NCBI RefSeq assembly: GCF_000165425.1
Contig: NW_001799133.1
Span: 62,001 to 126,000 of the forward strand
DNA length: 64,000 bases
Source: Paramecium tetraurelia
Lineage: Eukaryota; Ciliophora; Oligohymenophorea; Peniculida; Parameciidae
Direction of reading: 5' to 3'
Made by a program: the position numbers and the translations under genes. Shown here one piece after another: positions 12,974 through 24,097 of this stretch. Positions within the stretch are counted from its first letter, which is position 1; each line of letters begins with the position of its first letter. The notes beneath the pieces were generated by a model, which had not been told where the DNA came from, did no database searches, and saw only the letters and a program-made list of their open reading frames with translations.

Positions 12974-15616
12974 ATGAGACCACAGTCTCCCAAATTTTTT
13001 CAAACTCAGACTATTGCAACAACTAGAGTTGTCAATTCCCCACCCAAAGACAAGCGTCATGATTCTTGTGGTAGATTAGCAAAGGTTACAACCTATTAAT
13101 CAAGGCCTAAAACCACTCTCACCACTACTACGTATAGACCTGTTATAGAGACTAGGACTGTAAAGTTGTGTACAGAAAAAAAGTGTTAAGGACATGTAAA
13201 CAATCTATTTATGCTAGGAAACCTTAATTGATTAATTGACATAAGAAAATAATAAATTAAATTAAAGAGTAAATGAACTTTAAAATGAATTAGATCAGTA
13301 GGTGGAGAAATATGAAGGCGAATAATAAGTTTGGGTTAACACAAGCTTGGAAACTGAGAGCAAGATAAAACTACTAGAAGAAACCTAAAAAAATCACAAG
13401 CAAGAAGTTTCTTATCTAAATTCAGAGCTTAATACTTTTAAATCATAGTTCTAATATTAGGATGATTAAATCAGATTCTTATCCTCATAGTTAAAATAGC
13501 AAGAAGTACTTGAAAACAAAATTGCTCTATTGAGTTCTGAGATTGAAAGACTTCAATACGTGATTGAAGATAAAAATGAAGGCATTTCACTATTGAAATT
13601 TAGAGTTCAAGATTATGAAAAGCAATTGTAAGTGGGGTAAAATGTGATTGAGGATAGGAACCATTTAATCTAAGAATTGTAATAGAAATATAATCATTGC
13701 GAACAAGAACTCCTATTTTCAAATAACATAATCCATGAGCTAAAATTTGAAATTACACAAAAAGACTCATAAACATAATAAATGCTAGCTTAAAAAGATT
13801 CATTAATGTAAACATATAGAGAGAATCTGGAATTGTTAGAAAAGAAATTAGCATAATCTCAATAAAATGAATAATTATTGTAAGATCAAATAGATAAGAC
13901 TGAAAAGGAAAGAGAAGATATAAACAATAAGGTTCAATAACTTGAAACAGAATTAAATGAATATAGAGAATAAAACTATTAATTAAATTAACAAGTAATT
14001 ATTAATGATCAAACCAACGAAGTTCTATAGACTTAATTGATTCAATAGACTTAACATCATTAAAATTAATTGTCAAATAAAGACACTGAACATGAATTAA
14101 CAAAGTAAGAAAGGGAAACATTGGTAAATCAATTATTACAAATTAAATAAGAATTAGAAGATAAAACATAAGAACTAGATGATTTGAAGGAGATGGAAAA
14201 ATGCTTGACATCTTAATTAAAGGAAAAAACTAGTGAACTAAATTAAATAACTGAAGAATTATAGATAGCAAAAACTAAATTAGAAAATTCTGATGAATAG
14301 ATTAGAACTTAATAATTAATATTGATCGAGAAGGAAGCTATTAATAGTGAATTGAAAGATGACCTAAATTTAAAGTAGGAAAGCCTATTATAATTGGAGA
14401 GATAACTAGAATCATAAATAGAGATTAATAAATCATTATAAAATCTGATTTGCGGATTAAAATAACAAAATACTGAACTTGAAGATAAATATAATACATA
14501 GGAGAATGCACTTAAATAATAATAGGTTTAATCAGAAGAGTAACAAAGATAGAATGATGAAAAAATATAGGAAGCAGTATATTAATAGTCTTAGTTAAAT
14601 GATTAAATAAGCTAATTAATTACAAAGTAAGATAGTTTATTACTTTAAATATAAGATCTTCAATCATCTCTTTTAAATTTTTAATAGGTCTCATCAGAGT
14701 AAATTAATAACTTGTAATAATAAAATGAGAATCATATTTTAAGTGAGGATGCTCTAAAAGAAGAAAAGATATAGTTAATACAATAAATATTACTTAATTG
14801 CTTTGAAATAGAGAGATTACAACTTTAAAACAATCATTAATAAGAATAATTCAATTCATAGAATGAAAAATTGTCTCAACTGGAGAAAAATAAATAGTTA
14901 TATGAAGAAGAATTCTAAAAATTCAAAGAAAGTAGTCTTAAAAATAGTTAGAATTAAGAAACTAAAATAAAAGAGTTGTAATAATAAATAGATGAAAATC
15001 TTAAGTAAATTGATGGTTTAAAAAATGATTTAAAATATTAACTTTCTTTGGAAGAAGAATTAAATAAGAAAAACCATTTCCAATAGGATTAGATATCTCA
15101 CCTACAAGGTGTTGAGTAATAGTTGAAATATTTGAATGAACAAACTAATTTATAGACAAAACATTTGTAGAAAGAATTCGAAAGCAAAATTGAATCTGAA
15201 AGTTCATTAAGATTCAAGTTGGAGAAATTATTAGAGGAACTTAGAATAAAACAAATGTAATTAGTGGAGATGGATTCTTAAATGAGATAGATAGAATAAA
15301 ATAACAACATTGATCTTTCAAATTTAGAGGAAAGAATTAGTTACTTATAAAATGAAGTGGAGACTTGGAGACAAAAGTTTTCTATTTTAAATAAAGATTA
15401 TCATAGAGTTCAAGAAGACTTGATGATGCTTCAAGCAGAGTTTGATGCATATAAGAAAAGAGGTTTCGATATCAAAAATATTAAAGTATTAATTAAATAT
15501 CTAATTTTAAGGAATCTACCTATTTTGAAGTTAGAAAGTCGTCTCTGTATAAGGAGAACATTGATATAAAGGGAAGTTAGACTTCAATAGGAAGACCTCT
15601 CAGAGAAAATAAATGA
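12974..15616 (+). CDS. Long coiled-coil protein
   Basis: About 864 residues. Start ATG 12974 (MRPQSPKFFQTQTIATTR); an in-frame ATG at 12893 would add a hydrophobic AT-rich stretch and is less likely. The first 75 residues are basic and Thr/Ser/Pro-rich (KTTLTTTTYRPVIETRTVK, ending EKKCQGH). After a 22-nt intron (13196-13217) the protein is almost entirely coiled coil (ETLIDQLTQENNKLNQRVNE and on), extremely rich in Gln from TAA/TAG codons. A second intron, 15486-15511, precedes the tail KESTYFEVRKSSLYKEN...RPLRENK and TGA 15614-15616. A cytoskeletal or basal-body role is plausible but inferred. Confidence 0.85.
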
Positions 15617-15640
15617 CTAATATAAATTTAAAAGTAAATA

Positions 15641-18270
15641 TCAACACTCATAATTAATTTTGATTTGGTTAATAATGTCTAACCCTTCTCCATTTTTTAT
15701 ACAGCCAACAAACCATTTATATTTAAATTTATCACTTTCTTTGATTGTTTGGGCAGCTTAAACTATTTATTTAACAAATATATTGGCTTAAGGATACCTG
15801 CTATTTTTAGCAAAGATCTACACTTAAGCATTAGATTATTAGTAAAGATTAATGTTGTCTTATTCGGTCTTTTTTAATTTGGTTAATTCCTCCTTATTTA
15901 ATGTAATCTACACATAAATTTTATAATCGTAAGTAGATAAATAATCTATAGTAATTTATTCTCCATTCGATAAGTCAGTAGAAGTTTATTAATTGCCCAC
16001 AAGTGAATCAAAGTGAGTCTTAATAGTTCCACATTCATTCTGATATTTTTTACCTACTTTACAAATTTTATTTTCAACAATCAAATCCAAATCATAGACT
16101 CCAAACCAAGATAAAGTGATAGTCAAATCTGACTGAATTGGAATAATTGGATGAATATAAATATTTTGATTACTCTAAATGTAAATACAACTTTGATAGC
16201 TGTCAGTGTTGAATACGACTGTAGCATATTAACCTTAGGGATAATTGTAGAATGTTAATTAATTATGTTCCATATTGGATTCATAAATTATAATGCTTTT
16301 CTCAGCATTAATATTAATACTTTAACAGTTATACAATAATGAATTATGAATGGTAATTTGTGTTCCAATAGGTAAAACATTATTCTCCTAGAATATCAAT
16401 TAAATATTGTAGTATTTTATTAATTAGGTTAATGCATCTTATTAAACCTTTGAAGGTATTTGTATGATCTATTCATGCTACATTGGATAGTCTACTTATT
16501 TAGAATGTTTATTTTTATGTTTTCGTTCAGAAGACTCAAAATTCCATTTAATGGCTGCGGATGGTGAAAAGAGACACACTTAAATGTTGTCTTAAATATT
16601 TTGCAAGATGTCTTTGAAATGGCCTTTAAGATATAAGAATTCTGAGTCAACAGCATCTTCTTGAGAGATGATAACATCTTTTTGATTAATTGTATTAACT
16701 AAGAATTATCCATTTTCGATTGAAAGTATGAGTTCAAATAATACTGCACAGCCATTTGAGCAATAATCTTTAATACTTTACACAATGTCTACAGGCACTT
16801 TTTGAGAGCATTATTGAGGGAGCCAATCAATCGCTTAGAACATTTGATGAGTTGGCAATGTATTTAAATTGTTTACTGGAATGTAATTTAGAGGAGATAC
16901 ATAAGTTTTTCTGTAGATTTCAATATCTGGTAAAGAGTTAGCTGCAAATATTCCTGCGAATATTAGACAAAATGAAAATAAAAGAGCAATTTATTTTAGT
17001 GTTTAGGAAATAGCTGTCAAATAAATAATATAGATTACCATTTTCTTGTACTAATCTAATTTAAAATATCATAAATGATAACATAATTAAGAGGATAGCC
17101 TCCCAACTTGTTAATAAGCAGTATGAGATATATTTTTTTAATAATATCTGACTAATTAGACTGCAACAGTTCCAATTGATACAACCAAACTATTCACTTT
17201 CTCTGTGTTCCCAAATCTGTGTTTATTATTCATTTGGACAATCCAATTAAAAGGAATCTTGGGCTCCAAAATACTTATTTGAACATCCCAAATCCTCAAG
17301 CATTTGAGATGGGATTAAATTCATTTAATTTCTGCATTCATCTTTACCCAAATAAACTTCTGAATATTATTACAGATTCCTTATTAATTGTCCATTGCTA
17401 CCAATCAGAGCAAAAACAAAACCAATTAAGATATTCCTAATTAAAATATATCAAATAATACTACCCTAAAATAAATTTGTAGATAGGATTCTTGAATATT
17501 CTGTAATATTGACCCAAGGTATCAATCAAAAATATGAAGAATATTATTAAAGCAATAAACAAGGAAGCTCCTGAAATATAGGTGATTAAGTATTTATCAT
17601 TGGGATTTAGTACATGATTAATTATGCTTACAGACTTCATATCATCTTAATTGGAATAGACAATGATAGCCACGAGATTTGTTATCAGGGCAAAAAAGTA
17701 AATGAAATAATTGTAGGTAATAGCATTCTTACTAAATAGGAGGAAAACATATCCCATAAATATGAGACTTATGGTTTAAGCTGCTGATACAAACACTTCT
17801 ATCAATAAGTTGCCTTGGAATCTCACTGATTAGTATATTAACTATAAATCTTCGTATGATGAAGGTTCCATTTGCGCAACTTTAGATTGCATTCCGATCT
17901 CATAAAATATGGGATTCATTACTCCCAAGGTTATCACTATTGTTAAAGTAAAGCAGATAGCAACAAATAAGAGTCTAGATATGTTATCATTTTAATTTTC
18001 ATAATATTAGCAATTTGCTTGTTGCAACTTTGTGATATATGAAAATGAATAAACTAGCCCTAATATTGCAAATAAGATGGATATCATTTCCGTCATCAGA
18101 TGTAGCATATCGAAGAATGGGTGGAATTACAGATTGTATTGACTTGAAAGGTATAGCTGGATAATTGATAAAGTTAGGCAGGCAGCGCTTGATATTCTCA
18201 GATGAAACTTCAGGAACAAACACAATTCATCATTTGTGTAGATTTCCCTTTAAATTTCTTAAAATTTCAT
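15641..18270 (-). CDS. Multipass membrane protein with large C-terminal domain
   Basis: Start ATG 18268-18270 (MKFQEIQREIYTNDE), stop TGA 15641-15643 (...KINYEC). The N-terminal part has at least four hydrophobic segments (ISSAACLTLSIIQLYL, ISILFAILGLVYSF, FVAICFTLTIVITLGV, FIALIIFFIFLID), a Cys-containing loop (DECRNQMN, GCSNKYFG, GCINWNCCS) and further hydrophobic segments (ILLIMLSFMIFQ, ALLFSFCLIFAGIFA), followed by about 440 polar residues. A 28-nt intron lies near 17450. The two halves are joined by a canonical 25-nt intron at 17014-17038. Without that intron they would be two abutting genes, the second starting MVIYIIYLTAIS with a signal peptide. No family recognised with confidence. 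Confidence 0.7.
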
Positions 18271-18386
18271 TGTCTTCTAACGATAATTTTAATTATAAAA
18301 TTAACATTTATAAAGTGATTGTTTGAATTATTCTGAGAAAGAAAATAAACAAAATATAACTTGCAATTTTATAGGAATAAAATAGA

Positions 18387-20326
18387 TCAGACATATTTTA
18401 AATTATATTAACCCAAAATAGTGGTTACCTTTTCTGAAAGTATGTCTGGTTCTTCTTTAGCCTTGTTTAATAGTAGTTCTTCAATTTTATAATCAATATT
18501 TTTTTGATCTACTTAGAATAGTACTCTCGATCTAGCTGTATCTATCATTGATAAGTAAATTAGACATTTGATTTTTTTCAGTTCAGAATCATTATCATCT
18601 TTATATTTGTAAAATGAATCTTGCAACATCTTCAATAATTCTTTGTACAATTCAATGTTGGTTTATTCGTATTGCTTATTAAAGTCCAGGGAGTCGTTGG
18701 GTTCGCATTGTATTTATTTCATGACACTCTTCCTGAACCATGAAATTAATCCAGTGCTGGCTCCTTCCCTAACAGTAATATTATCAAGTCTTTTTTTATC
18801 TTCTCCTTTCACTTATTTTTCCAATAGTGAATACCTATCATAAGACCCTAAAGTAGGTTAATAGAAAGAGAATCTGTGTTATAACTTTATGAATATTTGT
18901 TTAGAGACCATCCTTAGATATTCAACGTACATGTTAAACGTCGATTCCATTGACATGTAACTAAGCTTGCTTTATTTAACTAGAGGTATCAATTATTCGA
19001 TATAATCAGCTAATTTCAAAATTGCTAGGTATTAATTTCTTGTATTATAAAGTTGCATAATTTAATCGTCCTCTTTTTTTGAGTTATCATATATTTTGGT
19101 AGGAATATTATTTTTGGGTTGAATAGGAATTTGTGGAAAGACTTCAGAATTTAAATCTTTGATGTAATTGTCCATTTATTCTTATTTATCTTCTTTAAGG
19201 ACTTTCTTAACATCACTTTTGCTATCAAATTTAACTTGATTATCTTCAATTTATTATTTTTGTTGACCATAATCCAAAATTGACTCATCAAATTTTTATG
19301 AATAAATGATTTAATTCTCTTTTAATTCTAAATCGATTGGATTAGATAGATCTCCTTCTTTGAACTTAAAAAATTCATGTTAATATAATTCCTAAAATGT
19401 AATTCTTTGTTTTGGATCGTATTTAAGCATTCTTATTATGAGACTCCTCAATTAAAGATTAGCAATGTGATTAAAATCAGCATTCTCCTTCTTAATTAAA
19501 TCTTAAAGTGGAGTTCGATTTGTTGGATCAAAATAAGGATATTTACCAGACAACATGTAGTACAAGCAGACTCCGAGACTGTACATGTCAGCTTGGAATG
19601 AGTACTTTTATTCGTTTAAAATCTCAGGAGCTTAATTCTATTATGAAATTTGATACCCATGTTTAATTCAGTTCCTGCCCAAGTACTTGTTTACGACTAA
19701 AGGTCTTCCAACTTCTTGGCTAATCCTAAATCAATCAATTTATAGGTTGCTCTTTCGAATACTGAGAGATCATTTCTAGTCTACAAGGCAACCTAATCGT
19801 CGTTTGACATGTGAATAGCAAAGTTTTCTAACTTCAAGTCTCGGTGAATGATCTTATTCGCATGCAAATAACACAATCCATTTACAAGCTATCTCAAAAT
19901 AATTATCGCCAAGTCGTCTGGCAATTTGCCTTTGTAATACCTTTTCACCAAATATTCAACATCTAATTAACAAAACTAATAATTTAAAGTTTAATGGTAC
20001 CTCCAGAACTAATATCAATTTATCGTGAGTTTATTGACTTTTAAATAATTTAATCACATTTTTGTTGTCACTCTCTGATAACAATTTCATCTCGTTTTAC
20101 ATGTAAGGTATGATCTCCTTTTGCATATTTTTTAAGTCGATCACCTAAGCTAATTATGAAGAAATCCTACTTTTATAGCCACTACTTGTCCATCAGCAGT
20201 TTCTGCTTTGTACACCTATGCATAAGAACCTCTTCCGATGCCTGTTAATTTTACGTACTCTCCAGGGTATGCGGCTTAAATAACAGCCTAATCTGATCCA
20301 CCTAAATTCCCAAGGAGAGCATTCAT
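18387..20326 (-). CDS. ULK/ATG1-type protein kinase
   Basis: Start ATG 20324-20326 (MNALLGNLGGSDQAV), stop TGA 18387-18389. Kinase domain: YVKLTGIGRGSYAQVYKAET (glycine loop), VVAIK (catalytic Lys, followed by a 26-nt intron), RQLVNGLCYLHANKIIHRDLKLENFAI split across HRD, KLIDLGLAKKL (DLG in place of DFG), then TELN joined by a 26-nt intron near 19650 to MAPEIL, and DMYSLGVCLYYMLSGKYPYF. TELNMAPEIL is the pattern of UNC-51-like kinases, which start autophagy in other eukaryotes; that role here is inferred. The remaining 350 residues are helical and Lys/Gln-rich without a recognised domain. Confidence 0.85.
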
Positions 20327-20422
20327 TTGATAAATAAATTATTGATTTAATAGAAATACAAAATTTAAACAATTTAAAGCAATATTGTATTCCTAATAGA
20401 ATCAGAATATCGTAGTTAATAA

Positions 20423-21576
20423 TCATATTTAAAATATATAGCAATTATTCATCAACTTTAAGGTAAGAATAGATCCATCTTTTATGCATTTGACAACATT
20501 TATGTACTGGCATTCTTTTAGAACACGCTTGTGGGTTTCATCGAGCTACTCATAAACTTATTAAAATTACTAAATTTCGCTGCTTCCTGGCATTTGATAT
20601 GCAGGCATCAATGGATTTGTATATCTCTTACTTTCAATTCCTTTCTTAAGTGAACCTGGCTTCACCCCTTCTATATCGGATACACTATTTATTTGTCTAT
20701 AATCTTTCCTTTCATTTGTCCTCAAAAAGTGCTACGAGTGAGACCCAGCTTAAGCACCTATGATATCTTTAGTTGTTAGAATTGAAGAGGCGAACTTATT
20801 AATTGTTACGGGATGTAGTTATTTAGTTTTGCTTCCGTCTATAAAACCTATTTACACTAGTTTTCTAATTTTATCATATTTCTTTCATACCCATCTTCAT
20901 CTCTATGCGGATAAACAGGATCAATAGGATTTGTATTTCGGACGTACTTGTGTAATAAATCATTATTGATATCCTTAACTTGCAACGAGTCAACATAATC
21001 TTCCCTTTAATAAATCAATACCTTTAGGCAAGAAACGCTATTTGGGATGCGAACCTTCCACCTCTTCCATCGAGACAGGCTGCTTTTTCAATTTAGGATT
21101 CATAGACGAAGGCTGTGTCCCTTCAATATCCTACACATTGTGGCTATCTCTTATGAATTTAGGTTATATTGGTTCAACTTGTTCATATGATGCTACTTTA
21201 TAAACAGGTTCAAGTGGATTTATAGGCTCTCTATTTGTTGAAAATTTATTCACTTTAGGTCTCGTTCCTTTAATATCATCTATCATTAACTGATTATCAG
21301 ATCTATTGCTGACTCTGATAAGTGGTCGAGATTTAGTTCCTGGAATATCATCATCTCGATTACAAAATTATTCTTTATTTAAGTATTGATATGGCTTTAA
21401 CTTCGGAGCTGCTCCGTCAATGCCTTATATTGTCATTGTTGATTAAGATCTATTTTCGTAGACGAAATCTCTTTTTTAGTTTTCTAATGATATTCTACAT
21501 TTTAAATACTGATTGTTGAGAGACTCATGAGATCTTAACGATGAGGAAAAGGCCAATTATATGGATCTTATTGCAT
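20423..21576 (-). CDS. Protein with repeated D-I-E-G-x-x-P motifs
   Basis: Stop TGA 20423-20425 (...LKLMNNCYIF). The protein repeats a short unit around Asp-Ile-x-Gly-x-x-Pro: GIDGAAPKLKPYQ, DDIPGTKSRPL, DDIKGTRPKVNKF, VQDIEGTQPSSMN, MEEVEGSHPKQRFLP and DIEGVKPGSLKKG, spaced by NREPINPLEPVYKV and YTNPLMPAYQMPG. A C-terminal helix (QLDETHKRVLKECQYIN) follows. At least one small intron is present (about 20880). The start is unresolved: the ATG at 21574-21576 (MQQDPYNWPFPHR) needs a splice I could not fix before LNNQYLKCRISLEN. The proline-containing repeats resemble tubulin- or cilium-associated proteins; this is only an impression. Confidence 0.7.
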
Positions 21577-21628
21577 TAAGTTATCAGACAAATATTATTA
21601 AATAAACTTAAGTAATCGATCAAATATA

Positions 21629-22255
21629 TCAATAAAACAAATATTGCTATTATTATTAATATGGTTGATAAATAGGTCTTAATTCACCTGGAGAACTATA
21701 GATTTTATATTCAACAGGAGGCTTTTCTCTGCTCTGTAAAGCCTTATCGAACATTTATAAGTCACTGGGCAAAGCTGTTTATTTTTCGTATTTCCCTAAG
21801 TTTTTTCTTCTCATGTCTTGTTTCTCTCTTCTCAACTCAACAATTTGTTGTTGCTATAGATGTTTAATCTAAATATCGATTCTTATAAAGAAGCCTAATT
21901 TTTTAGATAAATGTACTTTTTTCATCGCAAAAGGCAGTGCTAAATCTTTTTGGAGATTTACAGGTTCATGTTATTTTTCTTGAATAAATGAGGATAATCC
22001 TTTTGAAGCTTCAGTGAGGTTTCTTCAAATGATTTTGTTCTCTAAATAGAATTGCTATAATTTGCTGATGATCTCTAATTGAATTTAATTTTCTTCAAAA
22101 TTAATTCGATCTTAAATTCCTTTAAATTTTTATTCTCCACTGTATTTATATATGTGACTAGGTTCTATAATTTGGTTTATTAAATAGCAGTATTTTTATA
22201 ACTAATAAAATTAAATATTAATAAAAATTCTATTAAACAAAAATTAAATAATCAT
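21629..22255 (-). CDS. Hypothetical basic protein, about 180 residues
   Basis: Stop TGA 21629-21631. Exons read NTAIQQTKLQNLVTYINTVE, SANYSNSIQRTKSFEETSLK, LQKDYPHLFKKNNMNLTAF, then after two 22-nt introns LQQQQIVELRREKQDMRRK and KPPVEYKIYSSPGELRPIY, ending QQQQQYLFY. The apparent in-frame TGA near 22025 disappears with this exon arrangement. The proposed ATG (22253-22255) needs a 37-nt first intron and overlaps the LTV1 stop codon, so the 5' end is tentative. No family recognised. Confidence 0.6.
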
Positions 22256-24068
22256 GCTATTTTAACAATTGAGACACCTTCGGCTTAATTACTTTGGATA
22301 TTAGCCAATTTTTATTTTTATAGTTTTTTTGACATGGTCTATAATTATTCTTTGAATGCCTTTTTTTTCTCTTTTTATGCTTATTTCAATTATTTCACTA
22401 ATTCTTTCCTATGTTTCTTTTCTTCAGGAGTTTCCTCTTTTTTGATAACTACTTACTTCAAGGTTTCTAATAAATATAATTTGTATACATACCACAAACA
22501 GCTTCTTTGACCTTTTCCTTCTCTTATTTTAATTCTTTAATTTTAATCTTATCTTCTTCCTTTTATTTCATCCTATCCTCTTTGGTAGATTAAACTTACC
22601 CTTTAGTTTTATATTTGATTATGTTTAATTGATCTGGATTCATTTTAGACATTGTAGTGTTATGCAGAGATTTAGTAACAATTGTTTCTTAATACTTTTC
22701 AGCAGGTTCCATGTCAGGACATTCTTCGTCAGTGGACTCCCTATTTAGATAGTTCTACAACGCGATATCTTCTTCGGGAGTGAGAGGTGGTACCTCCTTC
22801 TTAAGATGGAATTATGAAAAATCTGCATTAGGGAATTTTTATTTCAAGTACTCATTGTAATCTGTATTTCTTAAATACTCAAGTCTCTTTTCTTTCTATT
22901 CTAAAATTAGTTATGGTAATATATCATACATTCAGTTTCTTCAGGTTGATCTTGTGGTTTTTGTTAACTTTTTGATTTTTTCTATTACTTTTTGGTCATT
23001 GTATTAAGATGATCATCTATAACCTTATTAAGCATTTAATCATTAACAAACTCTTTATTTGATTGGTCTTCATCATCTTCATCATCTGGTGCTTCATAAG
23101 CATTCATTTCTCTTTCAAATTCTCTTTCCATATCAGAATCAATTTCTAATTCTGAATCAGAATCACTTTATTATTTTTTAGTTTATTTTTATTATTTCTA
23201 TTGTTGTTATTACTTTTGTTATGATTTTTAATTCATTTTATTTTTATCATAAGTAATTTCCATTTCCTCTTCATCCTCATAATCCTCATCATTATCAGAT
23301 TCCTCTTAATCTTAAAATCTAACTTATTTTTTAGGTGATTCAGCTACTTTTTATACCTATTCTACCTTCTCCTCTTAAAAGGGTTGTTATTTATTTTATT
23401 GTATTAAATTAGCAACAAAATCATCTTCTAACTCTTCTTAATTTTCTTAAACATTTTCATCATCATCATCATCTTTATCTTCTTTCATCAATAGATCATA
23501 CACCTCTTATTATTCTTTTGTTAATTCTTCTCTTTTGAAATCTATATCGTAGACAACCTTGGACCTCTCTTCTTCAGGAACCACAAAGACACATTCCACT
23601 TCACCTTAGGCTAAGAGATCATTTAAATGAAATTATTACGTCTCTCTGGAGCAAGATGCTAGGAATAATCATACCCATCCAAAGGCAATCCATTTTCATC
23701 ATAATGTTTCATGACCACATCCTGGAATTGCTCTTATTTCTGTTTTAATGCTTGTACGGCCTTTTATTTGGCCAATTGATGAATCCAGAGGTCTTCTCTT
23801 CCAGCAACCAAATGTAAGGCATCCTATGTAGGGTCAATTTCAGGCATTCGAGGTTTAAGATTGGGATCGTACTTGCCTCTGTTGAGTTCTTTTTCGATGA
23901 GGTCAGATCTACGATATTTAAATGGGAGTACAATTCATTTTGAGTACCAGGTTGATTAACTTTTTGGAAACAAATCATGTCTGTGGCTCCTTGATTATTT
24001 TCACCTGGTTGATGAACCATTTTGAGTGTGGCTGCATTCTATTTGTTGATGAATTTCTTCTTGCCCAT
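22252..24068 (-). CDS. LTV1: LTV1-like 40S ribosome assembly factor
   Basis: LTV1 escorts late pre-40S subunits. Start ATG 24066-24068 gives MGKKKFINKQNAATLKMVHQ, matching the family's F-I-D-K-K-x-A-x-T-F-x-L-V-H start. Further matches: KYDPNLKPRMPEI, REDLWIHQLAKQ, GLPLDGYDYSQHLAP, and a long acidic middle (DEDDDD-type runs, EREMNAYEAPDDEDDED). Introns of 23 nt near 23920 and 26 nt near 22480 (GTATGTATACAAATT...TAG) are needed. The C-terminal part is Lys/Glu-rich helix (EETPEEKKHRKELVKQLKQ) ending GVSIVKIA at TGA 22252-22254. It diverges from the ULK4-like gene with only 29 bp between start codons. Confidence 0.88.
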
Positions 24069-24097
24069 AAAATAAAATAAAACAAAATTTAAAAATT
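24069..24097. promoter_or_regulatory. 29-bp divergent intergenic gap (LTV1 / ULK4-like)
   Basis: Everything between the two opposing ATG codons: an A-rich stretch on the + strand with no GC-containing motif. Both starts are supported by conserved N-termini, so promoter elements must lie here or inside the coding regions. Confidence 0.75.

Noticed and set aside
17039-17041. ATG with a signal-peptide-like start (MVIYIIYLTAIS) suggesting a separate secreted protein
   Set aside because: The GTA directly after this ATG begins a canonical 25-nt intron that fuses the sequence in frame to the upstream membrane module. Two genes would leave no intergenic space.
22025-22027. Apparent in-frame TGA in the small gene downstream of LTV1
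   Set aside because: A different exon arrangement (frame with QRTKSFEETSLKLQKDYP plus two 22-nt introns) avoids it completely.
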